Below are positions 1 through 6,974 of a stretch of DNA of 20,622 bases, one piece after another. Below the pieces are notes generated by a model. The model did no database searches. It saw only the letters and a list, made by a program, of their open reading frames with translations, and was not told where the DNA came from. The stretch comes from a virus: positions 132-20,753 of IMG/VR virus record IMGVR_UViG_3300030104_001079. One strand, written 5' to 3'. Each line of letters opens with the position of its first letter. Positions within the stretch are counted from its first letter, which is position 1. The position numbers were made by a program, and so were the translations under genes.

Positions 1-20
1 CAATTCAGGTGAGATTCTGA
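1..20 (+). CDS. 3' end of an upstream gene (inferred), probable head-tail connector
   Basis: One frame reads I-Q-V-R-F and stops with TGA at 18-20, which overlaps the ATG at 20-22 of the next gene. This TGATG overlap is a common coupling arrangement in phage structural operons, so an upstream gene probably ends here. By lambda and HK97 order it would be a head-closure or connector protein. Only a handful of codons are visible. A second frame has a stop at 10-12, so the assignment is an inference. Confidence 0.3.
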
Positions 21-691
21 TGGCTAGGCGAGCAGGGAGAAGAAAGCCAAAACAGAGTTACGCAGAATTACAGGCGGCGTTAAGTAGAAAAGAAACGCCT
101 GGTAAGTTTATGAGTGATATTCAGAAAGATTTATATACAGATATTGAAGCTGATTTTAATTTATTAATTCAAACAACTGTTTCTGATTTAACAAGTGATG
201 CTACTAAAGGTGGTTATAGTCCTGTTTTAACAGGTTTCTTTGCTTCTAATTGGAAAGCAAATAAAAGACCAATTAATAGAACAGAAACTCCAAAAGGTAC
301 AGAATGGGAAAAGATTAAAAAAACAACTCGAACGATTGGTGGAAGAAAAGAAACTGTTTTGTCTCCTGGTCAAACACCAATTATTAAACAACGTCATAGT
401 GTTCCAGAATTTTTCTTAAAAGATAGAGTTTATATTGGTAGTGCAGTTAAATATGCTCCATACGCTTTGATGTCTCCTAAGTCACAATTAATTAATTATG
501 TTGCAGGAGGAGGAGGTAGTACAGCTTCTTTAAATCAACGAATTAATGAAATAATGACGGATAAGAAAAAGAATGTTGATATTAGAATAGGTGCGCAAGC
601 TTTTGGAGGTAATCAAGAAGCACGAACTCAGATGACACAAAATGATGATTATAGACCTAGAACTGGGTACACCAAACTTGAAGGAACTTAA
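20..691 (+). CDS. Tail completion / neck protein (HK97 gp10-like, lambda Z position)
   Basis: This 223-residue soluble protein has a basic N-terminus (MARRAGRRKPK). Around residues 65-80 the pattern SPVLTGFFASNWKA resembles the TP-DTG-L-SW element of HK97 gp10/lambda Z type neck proteins. It is followed near residue 140 by VYIGSAVKYAPYAL, like the N-x-YA segment of that family. Such proteins complete the tail end that docks to the head. The ATG at 20 has a good Shine-Dalgarno AGGTGAG at 7-13 and overlaps an upstream stop. The position directly before the terminator and chaperone genes supports the call. Sequence similarity is only at motif level, so another head-tail joining protein remains possible. 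Confidence 0.6.
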   Translation: MARRAGRRKPKQSYAELQAALSRKETPGKFMSDIQKDLYTDIEADFNLLIQTTVSDLTSDATKGGYSPVLTGFFASNWKANKRPINRTETPKGTEWEKIKKTTRTIGGRKETVLSPGQTPIIKQRHSVPEFFLKDRVYIGSAVKYAPYALMSPKSQLINYVAGGGGSTASLNQRINEIMTDKKKNVDIRIGAQAFGGNQEARTQMTQNDDYRPRTGYTKLEGT

Positions 692-694
692 ACC

Positions 695-1123
695 ATGACA
701 CTTGTAAAAGCTAGAGCCGCTTTTGAAAAAGCAATTACTGACGCAGTAACGGATGTTGATCCGACTGTCAAAATGATTTATGACAATATTGCTTATACAA
801 CCCCTGGTAAAACAGTTAAATACATTATTTTAGGCGTTAATTTTGGTCAAGCAACAATGCAAAACCAAGGTGCTTCTAGTGATTATTATTCAGGTTTTAT
901 ACAATGTAATGTTTATGTTCCTAAGAATAAAGGGACATCAGTATTAGCTGCTATTAGTGAGTCAGTTATTAATGGAATGACATCTGTTAATGCTTCTGAT
1001 TATGCTGACACCTATAGTTGTAAGCCCAAAGTAAGGGATGTTGTAGGGCCAGGAATATTCGATACTGAAGACGAATCACATTGTATGGCTGTAATAACCT
1101 GCCAATTTTCTGCAAACGCTTAG
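695..1123 (+). CDS. Tail terminator protein (lambda U-like, DUF4128 type)
   Basis: The 142-residue product has the layout of phage tail terminators. An N-terminal helix (KARAAFEKAITDAV) leads to a D-N-I-A-Y-T-T-P segment, then a strand YIILGVNFGQA, and the core SGFIQCNVYVPKNKGTSV, which resembles the G-x-x-Q-x-x-V-x-x-P-x-x-x-G motif of the family. A final strand (CMAVITCQF) closes the fold. Terminators form a hexamer that stops tail-tube growth and joins tail to head. The start has Shine-Dalgarno AAGGA at 681-685, nine bases before the ATG, and lies three bases after the preceding stop. It occupies the lambda U position. It is too short and lacks the usual features for a major tail-tube protein. 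Confidence 0.7.
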   Translation: MTLVKARAAFEKAITDAVTDVDPTVKMIYDNIAYTTPGKTVKYIILGVNFGQATMQNQGASSDYYSGFIQCNVYVPKNKGTSVLAAISESVINGMTSVNASDYADTYSCKPKVRDVVGPGIFDTEDESHCMAVITCQFSANA

Positions 1124-1125
1124 TA

Positions 1126-1139
1126 TAGTATTAATACTA
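1126..1139. repeat. 14-bp perfect palindrome after the tail terminator gene
   Basis: TAGTATTAATACTA reads the same on both strands and lies in the 31-base AT-only-like gap between the terminator stop and the chaperone start. It has no loop and no T-run, so it is a poor terminator. It could be an operator-like site, or chance in AT-rich sequence. It sits where lambda-like phages normally carry the major tail-tube gene. Confidence 0.3.
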
Positions 1140-1154
1140 ATTGAATATTAACTT

Positions 1155-1508
1155 ATGGCTAAAGCCATTGATCTTCTCCGCAACAAATTTGGTGTCAGTC
1201 AGTTATATAAACATGAAGTTGTAAAAGATGGCGAAACTGTCTTAACTGTATATTGGAATCCATTAACAATTGCAGAAAGAGAATCAATTCAAAAAAAAAC
1301 AGGGACAAGTGATGCTAATGATTTTGCATTAGCTTTGATGATTCAAAAAGCTTTAGATAAAGATAGTAAAAGGTTATTTCAAGATGGTGATAAAGCTGCT
1401 TTAAGACGAGAAATTGAAGTTGCTGTTTTGCAGGAAATACAGTTGGCAATGCTTGAATCTGGTACAGACAAGGAGGTGGAAGAAGCTCAAGCTGATTTGA
1501 AAAGCTAA
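1155..1508 (+). CDS. Tail assembly chaperone, short form (lambda G-like)
   Basis: This 117-residue protein sits just before the tape measure, the invariant position of the G/GT chaperone pair. It starts MAKAIDLLRNKFG, then has a strand-rich middle (ETVLTVYWNPLTIAERESI) and a charged helical C-terminus (EEAQADLKS). The WNPLTIAER element recalls the P-L-T-x-x-E segment seen in many phage tail chaperones. These proteins coat the tape measure during tail assembly and are not kept in the virion. No Shine-Dalgarno precedes the ATG, only AT-rich leader. Its last codons overlap a second open frame that encodes a typical T-domain, so a longer fusion is expected. Confidence 0.72.
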   Translation: MAKAIDLLRNKFGVSQLYKHEVVKDGETVLTVYWNPLTIAERESIQKKTGTSDANDFALALMIQKALDKDSKRLFQDGDKAALRREIEVAVLQEIQLAMLESGTDKEVEEAQADLKS

Positions 1509-1695
1509 TAAGCTTTGGTATTTTATGTTTTCTCTAGCCAAGGAGTTAGGGATGACGGTATCTCAGTTGTCAAATGATTTAACGATGGAAGAGTTGATTG
1601 GATGGTCGGCTTATTTTGCGTTAAAGAATGAAGAGTCTGAAAAAGAACAAGATAAAGTTCAAAGAGGTGCTGCTAGTCGGGTACAAACAAGGTAA
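1155..1695 (+). CDS. Tail assembly chaperone, frameshifted long form (lambda GT-like)
   Basis: The frame one base ahead of G is open from 1501 to a TAA at 1693-1695. It reads K-A-N-K-L-W-Y-F-M and then FSLAKELGMTVSQL, followed by TMEELIGWSAYFAL. This matches the T-domain pattern of phage tail chaperones (LAKELGMTV, then E-L-x-W-x-A-Y-F). Joining 1155-1502 to 1504-1695 gives 179 residues. The conserved motif begins upstream of the only well-spaced internal start (ATG 1552, Shine-Dalgarno AAGGAG at 1540-1545), so read-through from G is favoured over independent initiation. ATG 1525 lacks a Shine-Dalgarno. The fusion is inferred by analogy with lambda. The frame relation requires +1 or -2, not lambda's -1. 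Confidence 0.65.
1500..1508 (+). promoter_or_regulatory. Candidate programmed +1 frameshift site in the chaperone gene
   Basis: The shift must occur between the frame-1 stop TGA at 1498-1500 and the G stop TAA at 1506-1508, a window of only a few codons. The 0-frame reads TTG AAA AGC TAA. The AAAA run at 1500-1503 lets a lysyl-tRNA re-pair on AAA after moving one base forward, giving GCT as the next codon. No good -2 re-pairing is visible. A full Shine-Dalgarno AAGGAGGT at 1470-1477 with no start codon at normal spacing lies 22 bases upstream and could pause ribosomes, though that is far for a known stimulator. Confidence 0.5.
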
Positions 1696-1726
1696 AGTAG
1701 GGTGAAGTTTATCGGGTTAGAAAGGA

Positions 1727-4306
1727 GTGGCTGCTGACTATACCCGTACGATTGTTTTTAAGGTAGAAGACAAAGCAATAAAACGTGCGACTGATCGCAT
1801 TACAAATAGCTTACAAAATATTGAAAATATCTTAGGAAGAATAGAGCGAAAAGGATTAAAAACTTTTGCAGCTTCAGTTGAAGATGTTAGTAGTGGTCTT
1901 GATAAAGCAACAAAAAAAGCAGGAAATTTAGAACAAATTGTCAATAAAATTGATAGAAAAAGGAATAAGGGGACAGTAAAAAGAAATAGATTTGTTCAAG
2001 GTATTACTGATAGATTTAATGAAATACCATTAGTTAAGTTTGAACGGGCCATTGCTGAAAATGTTCAATTTGTAAAGAGAAGGGCTGGTCGTGATATGCA
2101 ACTTATAGGTAAAGAATTTAATCGAGCAGGAAAACCTGTAATGCAGTTGGTTGGGTTCCTTGGTAACTTTGTAAATTTATTAAAAACCGCAGAAACAGAA
2201 GCTAGGAAACTTAATCAAGCTTTTAATAATGCTTTGCTAAGAGAAAGTTTAGCAACTTTACAAAGGAACCTTAGTAATGCACGAACAATTACTCAGGAAT
2301 TATCAAGAGATAGTGATTTATATAGGAAAAAAGTTGAAGATGTAGTATTTGCAGAAAAAGCAGTTAATAGAGAATTATTAGCAAGGAAACGTATCTATGA
2401 AGGAATAACTAAAGATCGAATTGCTTTTAACAACAAAATAAAAAGCAGCATTATTGAATCTAAACAAAGAAGAGCGTCTGGTGCGTTTAGTGGTGGTTTT
2501 GCTGAATTTAGTCGAGATATGGAAGAACAAAGGGTAGTTCGTGAAGCGAGAAGAAATTATAAATCAATGATGAATCAAGACTTTGTTGATTCAAGAATTA
2601 AAGAAAATAAAGCAAGAAAAGTAACTTTACAGTTATCACAAAGAGAAATAGCTTTTGAAGAGAGGTTAAATCGAGTTTTAACAGAGAAACAAACTCTTTT
2701 CAATAAATTAGGTTTTGGTGGAAGTTTGGTTCGTAATGAAGAGGGAATGTTTGCTTCCCCTGGGGGGAAAACAGGAAGGATCAGAGGGGCATTACAAAGT
2801 GGAATGATTGGTGGTGGTTTTCCTTTGTTATTTGGTCAAGGAGGAGGTGCTGCATTAGCGGGTGGTGTTGGTGGTACTTTAGGTGGTGCTTTAAGCCCTG
2901 GGTTTGGTTTTGCTGGTTCTATTGTTGCTACGGCAATAGCTTCTGCTGTTATTGAAATGGATAAATTTAATATTGCAGTTTCAAAAGTAAATGCTGGAAT
3001 GGAGGCAATGGGTTACCAGGCTGGTTTTAGTTCAAAACAAGTAAAACAACTCGCAAAAACTTTGAAAATATCGAAAGAAGAAGCTTTAGAAGTTTTAAAT
3101 TCGTTTAGTCGTTTTGGGCCTGAGATTGGTGCTGCTTTAGGTAAGTTTTATGGGCAAGATAGTAGTGCTTTATTTGCTATAGGAAAAATAAAAGATCAAC
3201 AAAGTGCGTTGCAAGCAATAATGACAATGGAGAAACAATTAACACTTGAAGATCAGGCTCAATTAATTAATCAATTGGCTACAACTTCTGCTGCTGAGAT
3301 GCAGGTTAAGTTGACAGATTTGCTAATAAAGCAACAATTTATAAAGCGAAAAAATGAAATAGGAACAGTTACTAATGCAGCAAGATTATGGTATTGGACT
3401 AAAAAAGTTGCCGAAATTAGTCCTGGCCCACTTCAGGGAATAGTTAAGGCTGGAGAAAGTCCTGGGGCAAGAAGGAAAAGAGAATTAAGTGAATTAAATG
3501 AAGAGATGGATAAATTTAGAAGTTTTACTGATGCTGCTCTTGGACAGATTGGGACAGTAGAAGACGCTTTGGCTAATTTACAGCTTCCTACTATTACTGG
3601 AGAGGTAGAGAATTTAGGGAAAGAAATAGAAAAATTAATGAATCCTGTCTATCAATTAACACAAGCTGCTGGTGCTATTGGTAATGCTTTTGGAGAATCA
3701 TTTAAGGGAATAGTTAATGGTTCAATGACAGCGCAACAAGCATTAGCAAATCTATTTCAAAGAACAGCAGATCATTTCTTAGATATGGCTGCACAAATGA
3801 TTGCAAAGCAAATACAAATGAAAATATTAGGAATAGGTTTGAATTTTATGGGAGGAAGAAGTGGTTTTTCTACGGAAGACTTTAAGACTGGTGGTTATAC
3901 AGACGCACAAACCGACATTGTTCAAAGTGGTGGATTTCTTGAAACAGTGATAGGTGGAAATAGAAATAGAGCAATAGGAATCCCACTTTTAAATAGAGTA
4001 ACAGGAGATCCAGGGATAAGGACTCCACCTGTTTTGCCAAGAGCATTAGGAGGCCCAGTATCAGGAGGAACTCCTTATGTTGTTGGAGAAAAAGGCCCAG
4101 AATTATTTGTTCCAGGTTCTAGCGGTAATATCGTTCCAAATCACGAAATGGGAGGAGCAAATATTGTTGTTAATGTAGACGCTTCTGGTTCGTCAGTAGA
4201 AGGAGATGCAGGGCAAGCTGAACAACTTGGAAGTATGCTGGCAGCAGCAGTTCAAGCTGAAATTGCTAATCAGCAACGACCAGGAGGGCTTTTAGCTCGT
4301 AGATAA
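1727..4306 (+). CDS. Tail tape measure protein (lambda H-like)
   Basis: This 859-residue protein is the longest gene of the core tail block and follows the chaperone pair. Residues 1-350 are highly charged and mostly helical, with long coiled-coil stretches. A Gly- and Ala-rich hydrophobic region spans about 355-411 (GSIVATAIASAVIEM at its end). The C-terminal region near 776-805 carries GGPVSGGTPYVVGEKGPELF, the usual tape measure tail motif, followed by VPGSSGNIVPN. It sets tail length and passes into the host envelope at infection. By the rule of about 1.5 angstrom per residue the tail would be near 130 nm. The start is a GTG overlapping an AAAGGAG at 1721-1727, and a TAG at 1718-1720 closes the frame upstream. 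No better start is seen, and MAADYTR is a plausible N-terminus. Confidence 0.93.
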   Translation: MAADYTRTIVFKVEDKAIKRATDRITNSLQNIENILGRIERKGLKTFAASVEDVSSGLDKATKKAGNLEQIVNKIDRKRNKGTVKRNRFVQGITDRFNEIPLVKFERAIAENVQFVKRRAGRDMQLIGKEFNRAGKPVMQLVGFLGNFVNLLKTAETEARKLNQAFNNALLRESLATLQRNLSNARTITQELSRDSDLYRKKVEDVVFAEKAVNRELLARKRIYEGITKDRIAFNNKIKSSIIESKQRRASGAFSGGFAEFSRDMEEQRVVREARRNYKSMMNQDFVDSRIKENKARKVTLQLSQREIAFEERLNRVLTEKQTLFNKLGFGGSLVRNEEGMFASPGGKTGRIRGALQSGMIGGGFPLLFGQGGGAALAGGVGGTLGGALSPGFGFAGSIVATAIASAVIEMDKFNIAVSKVNAGMEAMGYQAGFSSKQVKQLAKTLKISKEEALEVLNSFSRFGPEIGAALGKFYGQDSSALFAIGKIKDQQSALQAIMTMEKQLTLEDQAQLINQLATTSAAEMQVKLTDLLIKQQFIKRKNEIGTVTNAARLWYWTKKVAEISPGPLQGIVKAGESPGARRKRELSELNEEMDKFRSFTDAALGQIGTVEDALANLQLPTITGEVENLGKEIEKLMNPVYQLTQAAGAIGNAFGESFKGIVNGSMTAQQALANLFQRTADHFLDMAAQMIAKQIQMKILGIGLNFMGGRSGFSTEDFKTGGYTDAQTDIVQSGGFLETVIGGNRNRAIGIPLLNRVTGDPGIRTPPVLPRALGGPVSGGTPYVVGEKGPELFVPGSSGNIVPNHEMGGANIVVNVDASGSSVEGDAGQAEQLGSMLAAAVQAEIANQQRPGGLLARR

Positions 4307-4650
4307 TGGCAACATTTCCATCAATCACTCCTTCTTATGGAGCAAACCAAAAAAATACTCCTAAGACCCGTGTCAGCAGCATGGGAGATGGATATGAGAT
4401 CAGGGTAAACGTAGGACTTAATCAAAATCCAAAACAATGGAGTTTACGTTGGCAAAATATTAGTGAAACTGATGCAGATACGATTTCCGATTTCTTAGAT
4501 AATAGAGCGTCAGATGGAGCGAGCTTTACTTGGACTCCTCCTGATACGACAACTTCTTATAAATGGGTGTGCGCTAGTTGGACAAAATCAATACCTTACC
4601 TAAATCGAGCTACTATAAGTGCAACATTTAGACAGGTTTTCGAAGCATGA
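4306..4650 (+). CDS. Minor tail protein (lambda M-like)
   Basis: The 114-residue product has the size and pattern of lambda M family minor tail proteins. It opens with F-P-x-x-x-P-S-Y-G, has MGDGYEIRVNVGLN in the centre, WSLRWQNIS, and then a FLDNRASDGASFTWTPP loop typical of the family. It ends with a strand W-T-K-S-I-P-Y-L-N-R-A-T-I-S-A-T-F. M-type proteins form the ring linking tail tube and tip (distal tail region). The ATG overlaps the tape measure stop by one base (TAATG), and the gene's end overlaps the next start by ATGA, so it is translationally coupled on both sides. Confidence 0.85.
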   Translation: MATFPSITPSYGANQKNTPKTRVSSMGDGYEIRVNVGLNQNPKQWSLRWQNISETDADTISDFLDNRASDGASFTWTPPDTTTSYKWVCASWTKSIPYLNRATISATFRQVFEA

Positions 4651-5069
4651 GTACCATTGTCACTAGGGCTGGCAAAGGCTCGCCATTAACTCATACAGAA
4701 GTTGATGCTAATTTCACAAATTTAAACACTGATAAAGCTGGTTATATAACTGGTGATGGTGGAACAGTAACGCAAGCTACTTCAAAATCGACTGCGGTTA
4801 CGCTTAACAAGAAATGTGGAACAGTAACACTTAATAATGCTGCTTTAGCGGCTGATGCCATTGTTTCTTTTACTCTTACCAATTCAACGATTGCGGCAAC
4901 TGATGTAATTGTTTTAAACCATGCTTCTGCTGGCACAGCAGGAAAGTATGCTTTAAACGCACAGGCAGCAGCAGGTTCAGCTTCAATTAATGTGACTAAC
5001 ATTTCAGCAGGATCATTGAGTGAAGCAATTGTTATTCGTTTTGCTGTTATTAAAGCTGTAACTTCATAA
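4647..5069 (+). CDS. Small beta-rich virion protein inserted between M and L
   Basis: This 140-residue protein begins with a short phage appendage motif (G-S-P-L-T-H-T-E-V-D-A-N-F-T-N-L-N, residues 11-27). A Thr-, Ala- and Ser-rich beta domain of about 100 residues follows, with TQATSKSTAVTLNKKCGTVT, SFTLTNSTIAATDVI, and SAGSLSEAIVIRFAVIKAV at the end. Similar domains occur in tail or decoration proteins of other phages, to my recollection. Lambda has no gene at this place. The ATGA overlap with the M-like gene suggests co-expression in comparable amounts. It is likely a tail or tip decoration protein. The precise role is not known. Confidence 0.6.
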   Translation: MSTIVTRAGKGSPLTHTEVDANFTNLNTDKAGYITGDGGTVTQATSKSTAVTLNKKCGTVTLNNAALAADAIVSFTLTNSTIAATDVIVLNHASAGTAGKYALNAQAAAGSASINVTNISAGSLSEAIVIRFAVIKAVTS

Positions 5070-5073
5070 ATCA

Positions 5074-5682
5074 ATGCTGTATTGCGTTGTTAATTATTGG
5101 GTCGCTGACTACGCAGAAGGCGAAGGTGGTTTTAATTTACAAAAAACCTTACAGGATGCTGATGCTAAAACGATTGTTGAATTGTTTGATTTTGAATTAA
5201 ATACGGCCCAACACGGAGAAACAACTGTTCACAGATTTACGAATACAAAGAATGAATTAGGTAACGATATTGTTTGGCAAGGTAACACTTATACAGCAAT
5301 ACCTTTAAAGGCAGAAGGATATGAAGCCAGTGGACAAGGTACATTACCCAGACCAAGTATTTCTGTATCTAACTTACTTGGTACGTTTACAACATTAATT
5401 GCTGTATTGCCTGATGGATTAGAAGGGTGCAAAGTTACAAGAACTCGCACCCTATCTAAATATTTGGATGCTGTTAATTTTACTGGTGGCTCAAATAGTG
5501 ATGCCGATCCAACAAGTTACTTTAGACCTAGAGATATTTATTTTATAGATCGAAAATCAATGGAAAATAGAGATGTTATTTCATACGAAATGTGTAGTGC
5601 GTTTGATTTAGCTGGAGTAAGATTACCAAAACGACAGATATTGCCTGATGACTTCCCTGGAGTCGGCACGTTCAGTTATTAA
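5074..5682 (+). CDS. Minor tail protein (lambda L-like), lacking the Fe-S domain
   Basis: The 202-residue protein tracks lambda L: V-H-R-F-T-N-T-K-N-E-L-G-N-D-I-V-W-Q-G-N (residues 52-71), GYEASGQGTLPRPSISVSNL (82-101) and LSKYLDAVNF (127-136). It ends at LPKRQILPDDFPGVGTFSY. In lambda the equivalent PGRIML is followed by a cysteine-rich region that binds an Fe-S cluster and contacts the tip. Here that region is absent, and only four cysteines occur (4, 119, 174 and none clustered), so no cluster-binding site is visible. The start lacks a Shine-Dalgarno and lies four bases after the previous stop. The first 20 residues have no lambda counterpart. The end overlaps the K-like gene by 35 bases. 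Confidence 0.85.
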   Translation: MLYCVVNYWVADYAEGEGGFNLQKTLQDADAKTIVELFDFELNTAQHGETTVHRFTNTKNELGNDIVWQGNTYTAIPLKAEGYEASGQGTLPRPSISVSNLLGTFTTLIAVLPDGLEGCKVTRTRTLSKYLDAVNFTGGSNSDADPTSYFRPRDIYFIDRKSMENRDVISYEMCSAFDLAGVRLPKRQILPDDFPGVGTFSY

Positions 5683-6403
5683 CTGGAAACATACAGCTTT
5701 AGAAGCAGCAAAAGAAGCTGATCCAAAGGAAGCTTGTGGCCTTTTGTTATTAGTTAAAGGGAAAAAGAAATATTGGCCTTGTAAAAATGTTGCTAAATAT
5801 CCTGAACAAATGTTTCAAATTTGTCCAATTGATTATGCAAGAGCAGAAGAACGAGGAGAAATTCTAGCTGTTGTTCATAGCCATCCTATTTCTTCTCCAG
5901 ATCCGTCTGAAGCAGACAAAGTTGCTGCTAGTAAAGGAAAGATCCCGTGGTATATCGTTAATCCTAGAATGGAAAAATGGAGTACATACAATCCTTCTGG
6001 AGTCTATATCTCACCTTTGTTATCGAGGCAATGGGTTTGGGCGGTGCAAGATTGTTGGACTCTCGCACGAGATTGGTACAAACAGGAAGGATTAGAGTTA
6101 AGAGATTGGGATAGACCAGACGATCCAGAACAATTCATCAAAGCACCGATGTTTGATGGAGCGTATGAAGCTACAGGGTTTCGGTTGCTAAAAGACGAGA
6201 AGTTAATGAAAGGAGATTTGCTATTAATGTCGATTGGATCGCCTGGATTAAACCATTGTGCAGTGTATTTAGGAGATGGAAATGTATTGCATCATCTTCA
6301 GAATCGCTTGAGTTGTAGAGATTGTTATGGGGATTGGTTACAATCAAGTACAGGTAAGAAATTAAGGCATGAGAACAGTAAAGCTATATGGGGAACTGGC
6401 TGA
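5648..6403 (+). CDS. Tail tip assembly protein with JAMM and NlpC/P60 domains (lambda K-like)
   Basis: This 251-residue protein has two enzymatic domains. The N-terminal MPN/JAMM part has Glu28 (K-E-A-C-G-L-L) and H77-S-H79 with Ser87 and Asp90, an exact H-x-H-x7-S-x2-D zinc-binding pattern. The C-terminal NlpC/P60 part has the nucleophile Cys136 (QDCWTLARDWY), His203 (NHCAVYLG) and a third polar residue around His215-216 (VLHHL). Lambda K has the same layout and acts in tail tip assembly. The NlpC part may cut peptidoglycan stem peptides during entry, and all key residues are kept here. The only ATG overlaps the L-like gene by 35 bases, without a good Shine-Dalgarno. Confidence 0.9.
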   Translation: MTSLESARSVINWKHTALEAAKEADPKEACGLLLLVKGKKKYWPCKNVAKYPEQMFQICPIDYARAEERGEILAVVHSHPISSPDPSEADKVAASKGKIPWYIVNPRMEKWSTYNPSGVYISPLLSRQWVWAVQDCWTLARDWYKQEGLELRDWDRPDDPEQFIKAPMFDGAYEATGFRLLKDEKLMKGDLLLMSIGSPGLNHCAVYLGDGNVLHHLQNRLSCRDCYGDWLQSSTGKKLRHENSKAIWGTG

Positions 6404-6974
6404 ATTTACAGGCAGGAAAGAGATTGTTGCTGATATAGCTGATGTCGCTGAAAGCGTAAGGATGTTGGTGGCTAATTTTGCAGGATTAGATCGTCACATG
6501 GCAGAACGAGAATATGTTGTATGTGTAGGAGATACATCAATAGGACTTGATGAACTAAAAGATCCAATTGGTAAAGAAGAGATATTAATTACACCTGTAA
6601 TTGCTGGTGCTGGAGGAAATACAGGAAAAATACTTTTAGGAGTAGCTTTGGTTGGATTGGCTTTTGCCACGGCAGGGGCATCGGTAGCCGCAGCAGGGGG
6701 ATTAATGACGAAGGCTGGATGGGCTGCTGCCAGTTGGTCAACAACAACATTATTTACTGTAGGTGCTGGACTTGTTTTTGGAGGCATAGCAGGATTATTA
6801 ACTCCTACTCCTAAAACACCTGAGCAGACTGAAGACCCTAGAGAATCGTTTAACTTTAGTGGCATCACCAATACAAATGCTGCTGGTGTTCCTGTCCCTA
6901 TTGTTTTGGGACGTACAATAACAGGAAGCGTTGTTGTCAGCGCAGGTATTGATACCGTTCAGGTAGACACATGA
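6369..6974 (+). CDS. Tail assembly protein (lambda I-like)
   Basis: The 201-residue product starts with a beta-grasp-like segment (VKLYGELAEFTGRKEIVADI) like lambda I. The segment ends in ITPVIAGAGG near residue 82. A long Gly- and Ala-rich hydrophobic region (about 89-147) contains two possible membrane-inserting stretches. The tail carries SGITNTNAAGVPVPIVLGRT then TGSVVVSAGI, the usual C-terminal motif of the family. I-type proteins act with K and J in tip assembly. The start overlaps the K-like gene by 35 bases, the same length as the L/K overlap, and the end overlaps J by ATGA. The hydrophobic stretch could aid membrane insertion, as an inference. Confidence 0.85.
   Translation: MRTVKLYGELAEFTGRKEIVADIADVAESVRMLVANFAGLDRHMAEREYVVCVGDTSIGLDELKDPIGKEEILITPVIAGAGGNTGKILLGVALVGLAFATAGASVAAAGGLMTKAGWAAASWSTTTLFTVGAGLVFGGIAGLLTPTPKTPEQTEDPRESFNFSGITNTNAAGVPVPIVLGRTITGSVVVSAGIDTVQVDT

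Noticed and set aside
1126-1139. Rho-independent terminator after the tail terminator gene
   Set aside because: The palindrome has no loop, no GC stem and no T-run, and the downstream genes would need a separate promoter that is not visible.
4647-5069. Major tail-tube protein
   Set aside because: Its position after the tape measure and M, and its appendage-type N-terminal motif, argue for a tip or decoration role. The size is also at the low end for a tube protein.
5871-6095. Nested + strand frame inside the K-like gene
   Set aside because: It overlaps the region encoding the JAMM motif in another frame, and has no start signal or recognisable domain.
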